A stretch of 64,000 nucleotides of DNA, taken from assembly GCA_951217055.1 (NCBI GenBank), contig OX578277.1, positions 70,783,455 through 70,847,454 of the forward strand. Direction: 5' to 3'. Within the stretch, counting starts at the first letter, position 1; the number at the start of each line of letters is the position of its first letter. The stretch comes from Gerris lacustris (Eukaryota; Arthropoda; Insecta; Hemiptera; Gerridae). The position numbers and the translations under genes are program-made. This document shows, piece by piece, positions 23,391 through 33,113 of this stretch. The notes under the pieces are model-generated. The model did no database searches. It was not told the origin of the DNA and worked only from the letters and a program-made list of their open reading frames with translations.

Positions 23391-26300
23391 ATGAATAGTA
23401 TATATCAATTAATTAATGATAATGAAATCACTAGTCTAGTGCAAGATAAGCAATTATATGCTGCAGAGTTAGGAAATAATATAAACAATAATAACAATGT
23501 ATTAAATCTAAACATTCTAGACATGAACATAAGAAGTATTAGAAAAAATTTCAATAGTTTTCAAGTTTTATTACAACAGTTAGATCATACCAAAATTGAC
23601 ATAATAGTATTAACAGAAGCCCACTTAAATATATTTACAGACGACTTAAATATACCTGGTTATACTGCCACCCCATCTACTGCCATGCATAATAAATGTG
23701 ACGGACTAGTAATATACATAAAAAATCACATAAGAATAATTAATATTAATAAATATCCTATTGAACATTGTAATAGTCTGGATTTAAAAATAAATATAAA
23801 AAATATTTACTTTAATATTATAGCCGTTTATAGATCTTGGGACTTGGATGTCAATTTATTTAAAAATGCATTAAATGATTACTTAAGATTAAATATGAAA
23901 AATAAAAATCAGATATTAACAGGAGATATGAATCTCAACATTGCTGAGAATACGAAAACAATACACTTATCTAATGAATATAGAAACATATTAGCTTCGT
24001 ATGGATTTATATCATATATTAATGGATACACGAGAGTAGAAAATAACTCGAAATCCTGTTTGGACCATATTTGGTACAAACAAACAAATGATAACTTTAA
24101 AATGAAATCGTTTACTATATTAAATAAAATTACTGATCATTATCCTGTTATGCTAAACGTAGAAACAAATAAAAAAATAAATAAACATGAACGACCTAAT
24201 CCTATAGATCAAATCAAACTATTAACAAATAAACAAGCTAAAACTAGCGAACAAATATATAAAATAAATACAGAAAATGTAATTGAACATATATCTACAA
24301 TAAACTGGGACCAACTATACAATATTTCTGATGTAGACCAAGCTGTTGATTACTTCATCACTGAAATACATAAATCTATGGAATTATGTAGAACTGAAAT
24401 TAAGCATAAAAAACATAAAACTAAACTGAAACCATGGATAACAGGTGCATTAGTAATTAGCATGGATAAAAGAGACAAACTTAACGCTAAACTACTTAAA
24501 GACCCGACAAATAAAGACTTACAGAAAATATACAAAAAATATAGAAATAAAATAAATAGTCTTGTTAGAATAACTAAAAATAATTATTTCAAAGAACAAA
24601 TACATCATGCAAATAATGATTCTAAGAAGATTTGGCAAACAATTAATAACTGCCTATCTAGAAAGAAAAAGAACATTGAAATTACTGAAATTAAGGATAA
24701 AGGTGGTACTGTTATTACTGACAATAAAGAAATAGCAAATGCTTTTAATAAATATTTTTCTAATGTCGGGAAAAATTTAGCAGACATTTGTAAACAAAAA
24801 TGTAACTGTAGTAAAAATTCTACATCTAAACTAATTAAGAAGATAGATAAATCTATTTTTTTCTGGCCTACTCATGAAAAAGAAATTCTAAATTTTATAA
24901 GTGAACTTAAAAACAATACATCCCCAGGTGTAGATGAGATAAGTTCACAAATTATTAAATCTTCTAAAACCTACATTGTTAAACCCTTAACTCACATATT
25001 TAATCTTTCTATAAATTCTGGAATTTTTCCCCAAGCGTTTAAAATAGCATTAATCACACCTTTATATAAAGCCCAAGATAAAATAGAACTCTCTAACTAC
25101 AGACCCATAAGCCTAACATCAAATATCGCCAAATTGCTAGAAAAAATTATTAAGTTGAGAATGACTGATTTTTTTACTAAGTATCGTGTTATCAGTAAAA
25201 ACCAGTTTGGTTTTAAAAAAAATATTAGTACTCAAGACGCGCTATATGAACTGACAAAACAAATTACTAGTAGTTTAGAAACAAATAAGAAATGTCTTGC
25301 GGTGTTCCTCGATCTCAGTAAAGCATTTGATACTGTGGATCATGTCAAACTACTAGAAAAACTACAACAATACGGAATTAGAGGAACTGCACTACAACTT
25401 ATAACATCTTACTTAGAAAACAGGCACCAACAGACAAAAATAAATAAAACACTGAGTGACAAACAAACTATAAATAACTATCAACTGCCCCAAGGTACAG
25501 TCACGTCACCCATACTGTTTCAAATTTATATTAATGACTTATATAATATTTTAGATAGTATCGGTGATGTCTTTGGTTTTTGTGATGATACGGTATTGCT
25601 TTTCCAAGGCGAATCATGGGATGATGTATATAAAAAAGCTACGAAAGGACTTTATTTAGTAAATAAATGGCTTCACACAAATTTACTATATTTGAACGAA
25701 GACAAAACTTGTTATATTCCTTTCTCTAAAACTAAAGTTAACCAACCTCGAAACGACCATCTCACTATACACAGCTGTACATGTGATTATTATTCTTTAA
25801 ACATTCCCTGTCAATGTAATAAGAAAATTAATAAAGTGGAGAAAACCAAGTATCTAGGAGTAATGCTAGATTATAGACTTAACTGGAAACCACACATTAC
25901 ATTTCTATCTGACAAATTAAGAAAATTTATTTACTATTTTAAAATTCTTAGAGATATTTGTGACATAAAACTACTTACAACGATTTATTATGCTTTGGTA
26001 CAATCACTACTACAGTACGGTATCCTTGCTTGGGGAGGTGCCTGCACTACGACCATAAGACCTGTCCAAATTATACAGAAATCCATCATGAAAATAATAT
26101 TGAATAAACCTAAAGACTATTCCACAGAAGCACTTTTTTCAGATTTTCCTGTTTTAAACATAAACCAAATTTACACAAAAACCGTTTTAATCAATCACTA
26201 TAAACAACCGAAAAACATTATTAACCACTGCTACGGAACAAGACAGAAAACAAGATGTGACCTACGAACTAACAGACCTAAATCAGAGGTAGCACGACGA

Positions 26301-26417
26301 CACTCGTCTCACACTGCCGTAACACTGTACAATTCACTTCCACTCAACATCAGGCATATAAAAGACTTACAAAAATTTAAAAAAGCAATAATTGTTTGGA
26401 TAAGAAACACGACATAA
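23391..26417 (+). CDS. LINE ORF2: AP endonuclease and reverse transcriptase, intact
   Basis: A 1008-residue polyprotein carrying the two enzymes of target-primed reverse transcription. The N-terminal third is an apurinic-type endonuclease: DMNIRSI, VLTEAHL, the YRSWD motif, LTGDMNLNI, SCLDHIWY and the closing TDHYPV supply the usual Asn, Glu, Tyr, Asp/Asn, Asp and His. The RT domain follows: SNYRPISLTSNIAKLLEK, QFGFKKNISTQDALYE, VFLDLSKAFDTVDH, LPQGTVTSPILFQIYINDL, the active-site box FGFCDDTVLLF (FCDD in place of the commoner FADD, both aspartates kept) and KTKYLGVMLDYRLNW. A C-terminal segment with YGILAWGG ends at 26417. There are no stops or frameshifts. A short leader ORF precedes it but looks non-coding. 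Confidence 0.93.
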   Translation: MNSIYQLINDNEITSLVQDKQLYAAELGNNINNNNNVLNLNILDMNIRSIRKNFNSFQVLLQQLDHTKIDIIVLTEAHLNIFTDDLNIPGYTATPSTAMHNKCDGLVIYIKNHIRIININKYPIEHCNSLDLKINIKNIYFNIIAVYRSWDLDVNLFKNALNDYLRLNMKNKNQILTGDMNLNIAENTKTIHLSNEYRNILASYGFISYINGYTRVENNSKSCLDHIWYKQTNDNFKMKSFTILNKITDHYPVMLNVETNKKINKHERPNPIDQIKLLTNKQAKTSEQIYKINTENVIEHISTINWDQLYNISDVDQAVDYFITEIHKSMELCRTEIKHKKHKTKLKPWITGALVISMDKRDKLNAKLLKDPTNKDLQKIYKKYRNKINSLVRITKNNYFKEQIHHANNDSKKIWQTINNCLSRKKKNIEITEIKDKGGTVITDNKEIANAFNKYFSNVGKNLADICKQKCNCSKNSTSKLIKKIDKSIFFWPTHEKEILNFISELKNNTSPGVDEISSQIIKSSKTYIVKPLTHIFNLSINSGIFPQAFKIALITPLYKAQDKIELSNYRPISLTSNIAKLLEKIIKLRMTDFFTKYRVISKNQFGFKKNISTQDALYELTKQITSSLETNKKCLAVFLDLSKAFDTVDHVKLLEKLQQYGIRGTALQLITSYLENRHQQTKINKTLSDKQTINNYQLPQGTVTSPILFQIYINDLYNILDSIGDVFGFCDDTVLLFQGESWDDVYKKATKGLYLVNKWLHTNLLYLNEDKTCYIPFSKTKVNQPRNDHLTIHSCTCDYYSLNIPCQCNKKINKVEKTKYLGVMLDYRLNWKPHITFLSDKLRKFIYYFKILRDICDIKLLTTIYYALVQSLLQYGILAWGGACTTTIRPVQIIQKSIMKIILNKPKDYSTEALFSDFPVLNINQIYTKTVLINHYKQPKNIINHCYGTRQKTRCDLRTNRPKSEVARRHSSHTAVTLYNSLPLNIRHIKDLQKFKKAIIVWIRNTT

Positions 26418-27090
26418 CAAAACAAAATATTTTATGTGACTATTATCGATAATCTAATATTGGAATGATGGATAATAGTAACAATAATATAGATGCCTCT
26501 TTCAAATTTTCTACGTAACATAATATGTAACAATAATATAGTTTTATACTGGTAACCTTCAGTACATAAATACTAAAGAAATTACTTTGTACATGTATCT
26601 GTGTGTATCTATCTGTATCTGTGTGTTTATATTTATTTATATATATATATTTTCATTATTTTTTAATCTGTACCAAAACAATATTAATAAAAATAGGTTT
26701 AAAGATATTATAGTTGTTTATGAGTAAATATTAGCCTATCTAAATTATTATCAAATAAATTGTTTAATTGTAATTGTTTCCTCAATGTTAAAATGTTATT
26801 TGTTTTAAAAAATGAAATAGTTGTTATATATATTTTTTAATTTATTTATTTAATTTACATTATTTATTATATTTAAATAATAAAAAGGACGGATAGTTCA
26901 AATAAAGGCTTTTGTTTTCAAGAAATTATAAAATCATGATAAAATTAGAGGCCGCCCCCAGGTTCAAGCATCAGCTTTTTTGGGGGCGCTCACCTACAGA
27001 AATTGTAAAAGAAATGTATACGCAGTTTATTTTAAAATTGTAAAGTCTAAACTGTAAAAAAAAGAAAAATATTTTTGTGAGGAATAAAAA

Positions 27091-27114
27091 ATTATTATTA
27101 TTATTATTATTATT
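27091..27114 (+). repeat. (ATT)n 3' tail of the LINE
   Basis: Eight ATT units close the element; simple-repeat tails rather than poly(A) are common in CR1/I-group LINEs. Confidence 0.85.
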
Positions 27115-27290
27115 ATCTGAAATGGTACAAATAGGTACACTAGGGTACGGGGTACAAAAGTTAAAATAGTATAATATGCCCTTTATGATGCATGTCGTTG
27201 GAAAGCTCTTTAAGAGTACAGTTATTGTTGTTATGTTCACTTTTGTCATATTTTCATTGAAGAAGGAGGTAACATAGTAAAACAGGAAAA
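27115..27290. repeat. R5 repeat, right part
   Basis: Continues the unit broken at 21854: CTGAAATGGTACAAATAGG, GGGTACGGGGTACAAAAG, then GGAAAGCTCTTTAAGAGTAC and TTGTTGTTATG. The same tail recurs at 38839-39010, showing this is an interspersed family and not a local duplication. Confidence 0.75.
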
Positions 27291-27820
27291 AAATGCTTTT
27301 CCAAGTAGCACGAGTTTGTCCAAAGGACATCCACAGGACCAGTCACTTGGTCCATTGGCACATCCTGTGGAGGGTAGATTTTTTTGCTTTTGGATGTCTT
27401 CTGGTTGACCTAATGTCCACCCTTCTAACGTCGATGGGACTTCAAGAGCATATCCAGTGGGATATACTAGGGACAGTTTTGGGACTGTACATTTTTAAAA
27501 TTATGAAGATTTGTGACAATTGCCATATAGATTATCAGTTAAACATAAACATATAACTTATAAATAATTTAAGGATTGTTCATAGCTTTCACTGAAACAT
27601 AATTCTTTATGTACAACGTAAATAAATCCATTTCTAATTAAATCAGTTAACATTTTTTAATAAAAGCTAAAACTTAAGAAGTTATAACTCATCCATAGGA
27701 TACCCTTTATATTTTTTTTAAAGCTGTCCCCTTAAAATTAAACTAATTAATTTAAAGAGTTTTTTTAGCTCCTGGTTTCGGCTGTAGGTACTCCACGAAT
27801 TAATTCTTTGTTATAATCAT
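27291..27820. other. No recognised feature
   Basis: An 87-codon open frame (27293-27556) covers a patch with internal near-palindromes around GGACCAGTCACTTGGTCC. It has no recognisable protein pattern and I do not call it a gene. Confidence 0.4.
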
Positions 27821-27950
27821 TTTTAGGGTCCGTAGGCAAAACCAATTACCTTAACTCTTGCTAGGTACAAACAGTTACTTTTAATTTTGTCTCTTTTCTA
27901 ACTCCGCCTTGTATAAGTAGTTAGCAATGTATACGTACTTAGCAGTGTGA
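27821..27950 (+). repeat. R1 start fragment plus H-repeat segment
   Basis: 27821-27844 is the first 24 bp of R1 (TTTTAGGGTCCGTAGGCAAA). It is followed by H sequence (TTAACTCTTGCTAGGTACAA ... TTAGCAATGTATACGTACTT) matching 45497-45596 and, inverted, 40305-40415. H leads straight into the next R1 copy at the same junction as at 45597. Confidence 0.65.
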
Positions 27951-29696
27951 TTTTTAGGGTCCGTAGGCAAAACCAAGGACCCTTATATTTTCCTGCGTGT
28001 GTCTGTCCGTCCGTCCTGTCGCCTGCTCTCACGGCTACACCTTTTGTCCGATCACTTTGAAATTCGGCATGTATGTGTCTTGTACCTACCCACATATTTT
28101 AAAAATATAGCGACTTAAAAAAATATTTTTTCAAAAAAATTAGGGTAAAAAAACTTAAGGGTTAAATTTTTTTTAATTTTTTTTCAACATCGTGAGGGGT
28201 ATAATATGAAAAGGTACGTCGTGCTGATTACAAAAATATATAATTCTTTGGATATAACTTTGATAGGGCGAGCGTAGGCAAGTTTAAAGTGGGTGTGAAA
28301 CGTGTCCCCCCCCCCCCCCCTCTATCTCGCTTATGTGAAGTGCAAAAAATCTGAAAAAATTCCTGAACATTCTTTGACCAAAAGTTGTTACCAAAAATTA
28401 ATAATTAACATTGCGTTAAAGGTTTCGTCGTCAACCTTCGCCAATGGTTTATAGTTTTATTTTGAATTTAGCGGCAACATCGATCCTGACTGACGATCTC
28501 GTCAGATCTCGGCGAATCTCGCGTTCGAGGACGAGAGTCGGACTACGGAGTTTTTTTGAGAGAACTGATTAGCTTTTTCCCTAAGTTTGGGATTTTATGT
28601 TGAAACACCTCTTTAGAGGATTTAGTTAAGTGAACCTCTGTCTGTATAGGTTTTGCCTGTGAGTTTCTTCAGTGAAGTTGTTCAGTTAACATAGTAAATC
28701 TTTTCTTTTTTTATTATCTTCATTGGACTCTTTAAGCGTCTAATTTTCGAGAGAGAGAAGACATCCTTCCGTGTCACCCTGCCCTGAATTTCACCATCTA
28801 ATTTCAACCACCTTCCGACCACCACCACCAAGCTTCTATTAAGACAAACACAGATAAGACTCATATTAGATATAGTTATTTTATAATTTATTTTTACTAA
28901 AGACCAGCCACCTTGGGTTTAGAGGTTACACCCAATTGTGCGTTTATTTCCTATTTTTTTTATAATTTACAGCAGTTACCTATATTTCTAATTCCTTTGT
29001 TAGTTTATACCAGAAAGGTATTAACAATTTATTTTCAAGTGAGATAGGGGAGGCCTCCAATTTAATTTTATAGTAGATAGGTATTATATAAGTTTATGAC
29101 CTCTAAGTACGTTTATCAACAGTTTATATTTTATTATATTATTTATTATTTGAGGGTTCATACATTTAATTATATTCAACTAAGTAGTATATTGTGTTTT
29201 CTTTTATTACATGTGTTTAGGCTTCATCCTTCTCCTTGCCAAGAGGCTCAGGGTTTGGTCATTCCCTGACCCTATGTTTCATAATTATTAAATAATTATT
29301 TTAATTATTATTTTACCATAAAAAAATGACCTGGCGCCTTAAAAACAAAATCTAACACCCACCCCACACCGCCTGAGTGTCGAAGGAACAGTCATAAAGT
29401 AAAGATACCACTTTTTGGAAATTTCAAAAAAAAAATTATTTTATTTTTTATTGACAAAATACGTTTTTTATAATTATGGTCTTTTCGATGTATTTATATG
29501 GTTGTAGTCCGGTTCAGTGGCAAAAAAATACTTTATCAGAGTGTGTTTTGAGAATACCAGACCCTTAGAAAAGTTCAAAGTAAGCTTTTTTAGCATTTTA
29601 AAAAAACACTGTTTATACACTTTACAGTTAAACACTATATAGTGGGGCCTACGGACCCTCGCTGTGTGCTGACTAGTACACACTTGACCTGTTTAT
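27951..29696 (+). mobile_element. R1 copy 3, split by a 1,010-bp insertion
   Basis: The left part 27951-28385 has the R1 start, the CTGTCCGTCCGTCC track and a poly(C) run at 28305-28320; the right part 29396-29696 resumes at AAAGATACCACTTTTTGG and ends with the R1 hairpin and CTTGACCTGTTTAT. Comparison with copies at 18313 and 45597 shows nothing is missing at the break apart from the duplicated AAAGT. Confidence 0.8.
28386..29395. mobile_element. LTR-like insertion flanked by AAAGT duplication
   Basis: Inserted into R1 copy 3 with the 5-mer AAAGT on both sides (28381-28385, 29396-29400). It starts TGTTACC; the right end reads GGAACAGTCAT, partly mirroring the start. There is no long inverted repeat or reading frame. 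A CTGGCGCC at 29331 looks like the primer-binding sites that follow LTRs in some elements. A 5-bp duplication and a TGTTAC start fit a solo LTR or a short LTR-derived element; the ends are not a clean TG...CA, so the class is uncertain. Confidence 0.5.
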
Positions 29697-29728
29697 TATA
29701 TAATAAATTCAAAGTAATTATTATTACT

Positions 29729-29772
29729 GTTAGATGATGCTAGGGTTATTAATAACCCTAGCAACATCTAAC
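29729..29772. repeat. 44-bp palindrome between R1 and R4
   Basis: GTTAGATG(A/T)TGCTAGGGTTATT mirrors itself around 29750 with one mismatch. It fills most of the space between the end of R1 (29696) and the start of R4 (29784). Confidence 0.8.
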
Positions 29773-29783
29773 AATTACAAATA

Positions 29784-30335
29784 TTGCTTCCGAGCTTACC
29801 GAAGGTAACGGAAGCATTGTGTTCACTTTTGAGATCGAAAAACTTTTATGTCTCCGATTTTAAAAATTCCAAGACAGAAATCCGTTTCAAACATCAGGGA
29901 ACATTTTTGGTCTCGTGTCAGTCTGTCTGTCTGTCGGTCTGTGTGTCCGCGAATCATGAAACGTGCGACGATAACTTGAGTAAATGTCAACCAGTTTTGA
30001 TGAAATTTGGTAGACATGTTCATTTTACCAATCCCCAGGACGAGTTCGTTGGACAACGTTATCCGTCCAAGCGTTCACGAGCAACGCTCGCGTAAACGTG
30101 AACTTCAAATTTAAAATTGGAATTTTAGGTTGGGGAAAAAATCTAACTTCATCTATTCAATGAGACAAACATTTTTTTCAAATACAATTTTTCAGTAAAA
30201 CCAACAGCGACACCGCTATGAAGTGTTAAAGATCGCTAAAACTATTAATAGTTTTTACACAATAAACATTATAACAATAAAGTACATGATAGGATGCGAG
30301 GAAGCTATGTGCCACACTAATTGGCAGTCTATTTT
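29784..30335 (+). mobile_element. R4 full-length copy (Helentron/HINE-like)
   Basis: Starts with the hairpin GCTTCCGAGCTTACC-GAAGGTAACGGAAGC (29786-29815). Next come TCTCCGATTT(T/C)AAAAATTCC, ACATCAGGGAACATTTTTGG, a CTGTCTGTCTG track and a body with AACTTGAGTAAATG and GGTAGACATGTTCATTTTACC. It ends GAGGAAGC, the hairpin TGCCA-CACTAAT-TGGCA (30310-30326) and GTCTATTTT. GCTTCC at the start and GGAAGC before the end hairpin act as subterminal inverted repeats, the same plan as R1. The short open frames inside are not genes. Confidence 0.75.
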
Positions 30336-30462
30336 CTTTGTATTGTTCATTAAATTTATTATTAACAATTCAGCAGTCAAAACTTTTTGAAACGGGCTCA
30401 TGAACTTTCAATATATTTCAACTATTTCAACTTATGAATTTTCAATATATTTTGCTTACAAA

Positions 30463-31020
30463 TCTCACCGAAGGTAACGGAAGCTACGTAATCGTTCTGA
30501 AGACCGAAAATTATTTATGTCTCCGATTTCAAATCTTCCAAGACACAAATCCGTTCCAGACATCAGGGAACATTTTTGGATCCGTGTCTGTCTCTCGCTC
30601 AATTATTGCGAACTAACATTAAAAACTACTCATCCGATTTTATTGTAATTTTGATGGTAGGTCATACTTAGCCCATTGTTGGTCTCATTTAAGTTTCAAA
30701 TGTTGGCTTCTATTTGCACACAAACATACATATATACATTTATTTACACTTATATCTCCAGTACTTAAACCTTACACGTATATCAAAAGTACTTGACTGA
30801 TTTTTATGAAATTTTGATTGTTGGTCGAAAGTAGCCCACAGATAGCCCCTGATTAATTTCAACCGCCCGGGCTCTCTACATTTTGCTAAATTGATACTTG
30901 CTAAATTGTTAGTGTGGCACAAAGCTTCATCGGTTCCTATTTCGTATATTTGAATGATTTTATGCCTTTGCAACCTCTTATTGTCAAATTTATTTCGTTT
31001 TCCCCCGAATTTTAAATCTG
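30463..31020. repeat. R4 fragments, rearranged
   Basis: 30463-30720 is the start of R4 on the plus strand (ACCGAAGGTAACGGAAGC, CATCAGGGAACATTTTTGG). 30900-31020 is the end of R4 on the minus strand (GTGTGGCACAAAGCTTC, ATTGTCAAATTTATTTCG). The two face each other. Confidence 0.6.
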
Positions 31021-31161
31021 TCAAAATTGTTATGGATTTTTACAAGAATTAAAGTATCAATTTAGCAAAATTTACAGAGTTCTATAACAACACATTACAA
31101 TTATTGTTATAATAATAATTATTATTAATTATATAGTAATATTTATTATTATAATACTACA

Positions 31162-32165
31162 CCGACCACCGTTATCACTATTTGCTCAAACAATTTGTTC
31201 AAACCTCGGTGGCTGAGTCTCTCTCTCTCAGAGAGACGGTGGCCGAATTTCATGTGATATTAGGCAAAGTTGTTTTGTCATTAGGCCAGTTTAGACATTA
31301 GGCTGCGTCAGGTCTCGTCCCGGTTGTATGTTTACCCGGTGTTGATTCCGTTCTGAAGCGGCATTTTGTCGCCAAAGGCGCAGTCGGAAACTTTGTTGGT
31401 CCTAGTTGTGTTTTGACCTTACCCTGCAAGATTCATCGACTTCACCTGTATTCTACTCACCACCATCATCTTCAGCGTCTCTGGGTGTAGGGAGGTTCTC
31501 TGGTGCTGCGACGTTCGGTCGTTGGGGGCCTGGGATAAAGGCTCTCCTTCTATCGGAGGAAGAAGGGCTGGAAGACTAGATGGCTCAATGGAGCGGCGGG
31601 TCCGCTGTGGGGGCGGGCCCCCCTCGGGGTGTCTCTAGCTCGGGGTGCTGGTGGCCTCTGGGCACTTGGAGGCGCTTCCTGCTCATCCTCATCATCATTC
31701 AGAGAACCTCAGCGAAGTAACCTACATCGATGAATTATACTTAATACTTCCTGACTGGAGCAGGAAGTATAGAGGAAGGGGTAAGTTTGAGAAACCAAGA
31801 GCAAGAGCACACGATCATCATATGAAACGATGATGATGTTGTAGACGTCTTGGTGATTTAAAGTCGCGTCAGGAACCATATGCTCCACTTAAGAGTGTGG
31901 TACCAGAAAGTGTGGTTTTTACCGGCAGGGTTTTTAGTGGAAGGTAAGGTCTACCAGCGTCTGTCTCGGTTATCGGCTGAGCAGTCGGGAAGTAGTTCAA
32001 TCCCCTCACTCGAGGATCCCGGGATCCTTGCGATAGGTCTCGTTATCGAGAGTAGGATAGCGAGGCTGCAAGGTGGCTTAGCACAGCTTCATACACCCTG
32101 GGGTATAAAACTTTTGCCCTGTTGGCACCGTCGTGTTTCCCGCCATTCAAAAAAAAAAAAAAAAA
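31162..32165 (+). mobile_element. GC-rich retroelement with poly(A) tail, family unknown
   Basis: About 1 kb of sequence far richer in G+C than its surroundings, ending in a 19-A run. The near-identical 9-mers AATACTACA (31153-31161) and AATACTTCA (32166-32174) flank it, a plausible target duplication. This suggests a LINE-copied RNA: a 5'-truncated or internally deleted LINE, or a long SINE. A hairpin-rich start (CTCTCTCTCTCAGAGAGA) and GGGGGCGGGCCCCCCTCGG near 31610 stand out. Open frames of 62 and 114 codons lack a recognisable domain. Confidence 0.55.
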
Positions 32166-32271
32166 AATACTTCATAATTATTAATACGTCGCACATTATG
32201 ATACAACATTCATTGATAATATAAGTAATTATGATAAATTGTTGATAATTGATTCCGTCTTTTTGTTATAG

Positions 32272-32304
32272 TATGAAAAACAATGGAATGTTCCAGTAAA
32301 TATG
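32272..32304 (+). CDS. Candidate 33-nt micro-exon, unknown host gene
   Basis: Acceptor TCCGTCTTTTTGTTATAG and a consensus donor ATG/GTGAGT enclose 11 codons, YEKQWNVPVNM, phase 0 at both ends. It therefore joins in frame to the candidate exons at 11045 and 39346. It lies outside every repeat defined here, between the poly(A)-tailed element and a (TA)n tract. A 33-nt exon is short but within the known range for insects. The protein is not recognised. Confidence 0.5.
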
Positions 32305-32600
32305 GTGAGTAAACCAAATTTCATTTCTAGTTGGTAGTATTCATTGTGCTTAAATTTATTATTTATATAAATATATCCAAAAATTATCGTTTCTGGTCAA
32401 AATCCGTCTCTAGATATTAATAGTAACTAGAACAGACCTGAACTTTTGATTTTTTTGATTATACGAAACTAATAAAATATAAATTATTCAAATGAATCTG
32501 AATTTATAATGTCCCTTGACGTAAAATAATTGTGAATCTTAAAATTTTAAATGAAATGCTGCCGCATTTCATCAATATTACTCGTACAATTTATAATAAT

Positions 32601-32605
<5 letters not shown>

Positions 32606-32688
<83 letters not shown>
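32606..32688. repeat. (TA)n microsatellite
   Basis: About 40 pure TA units. Confidence 0.97.
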
Positions 32689-32689
<1 letters not shown>

Positions 32690-32999
32690 TAGGTATAAGG
32701 AATGATTAATTGCTTCAGGGAACTTTTGACTCTAATTTAACGACTAGAGATTATTGAGATAATAAGTTTAAAAAATTATCATTCATCATAAAAGTTAAAA
32801 GGCAAACTGCTGTATTAAAAAAAAGTTTTACTTTTTTAATTTTTCTGTTAAATCATAAAGCATTATTTCCTTACCATTTCGCATAAAATACTGAATTTAG
32901 CATATTAAATAATTTAATACTGAATGGTTTCACCGAGTTTCTATAAAATATATTGCTTCAATAAATTTGTTGAATTTCATAGATATTAGTTTGAAGGTT

Positions 33000-33113
33000 T
33001 TTAATACATCCAAAAGGTTTTTGCACGTAGCTTAGGGGTATCTTCGTTGTTGTCAGTAAAATAGCGACACTGCTATGAAGTTTTAGAAATCGCCAAATCT
33101 TTTTAACTGTATC
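33000..33113 (+). repeat. R4-related fragment, left of hAT
   Basis: TCAGTAAAATAGCGACACTG and GCTATGAAGTTTTAGAAATCG match the R4 body at about 30192-30240. The fragment is cut by the hAT element and continues at 37675. Confidence 0.6.

Larger units (their letters stand above)
21855..27114 (+). mobile_element. Full-length CR1-group non-LTR retrotransposon
   Basis: Contains a 5' leader of about 290 bp, ORF1 (22146-23066), a 324-bp spacer, ORF2 (23391-26417), and a 3' part ending in (ATT)n at 27091-27114. Both ends are set by the interrupted R5 repeat; ATCT appears on either side (21851-21854, 27115-27118) and may be a short target duplication. Both reading frames are uninterrupted, and the leader is present. 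Together with the clean junctions this points to a recent insertion, potentially still mobile. The order PHD-finger ORF1 then endonuclease-RT ORF2 fits CR1-group elements. Confidence 0.9.

Noticed and set aside
23114..23398. 94-codon frame between LINE ORF1 and ORF2
   Set aside because: Lies in the AT-rich spacer, overlaps the ORF2 start, no domain; likely chance.
29784..30095. Open frames in R4 and R1 copies (for example 103 codons here, 65 codons at 27898 and 45544)
   Set aside because: They recur only because the repeats recur, and are broken in other copies; no conserved protein.
31880..32224. 114-codon frame ending in poly-Lys
   Set aside because: The lysines are the poly(A) tail of the retroelement; no domain recognised upstream.
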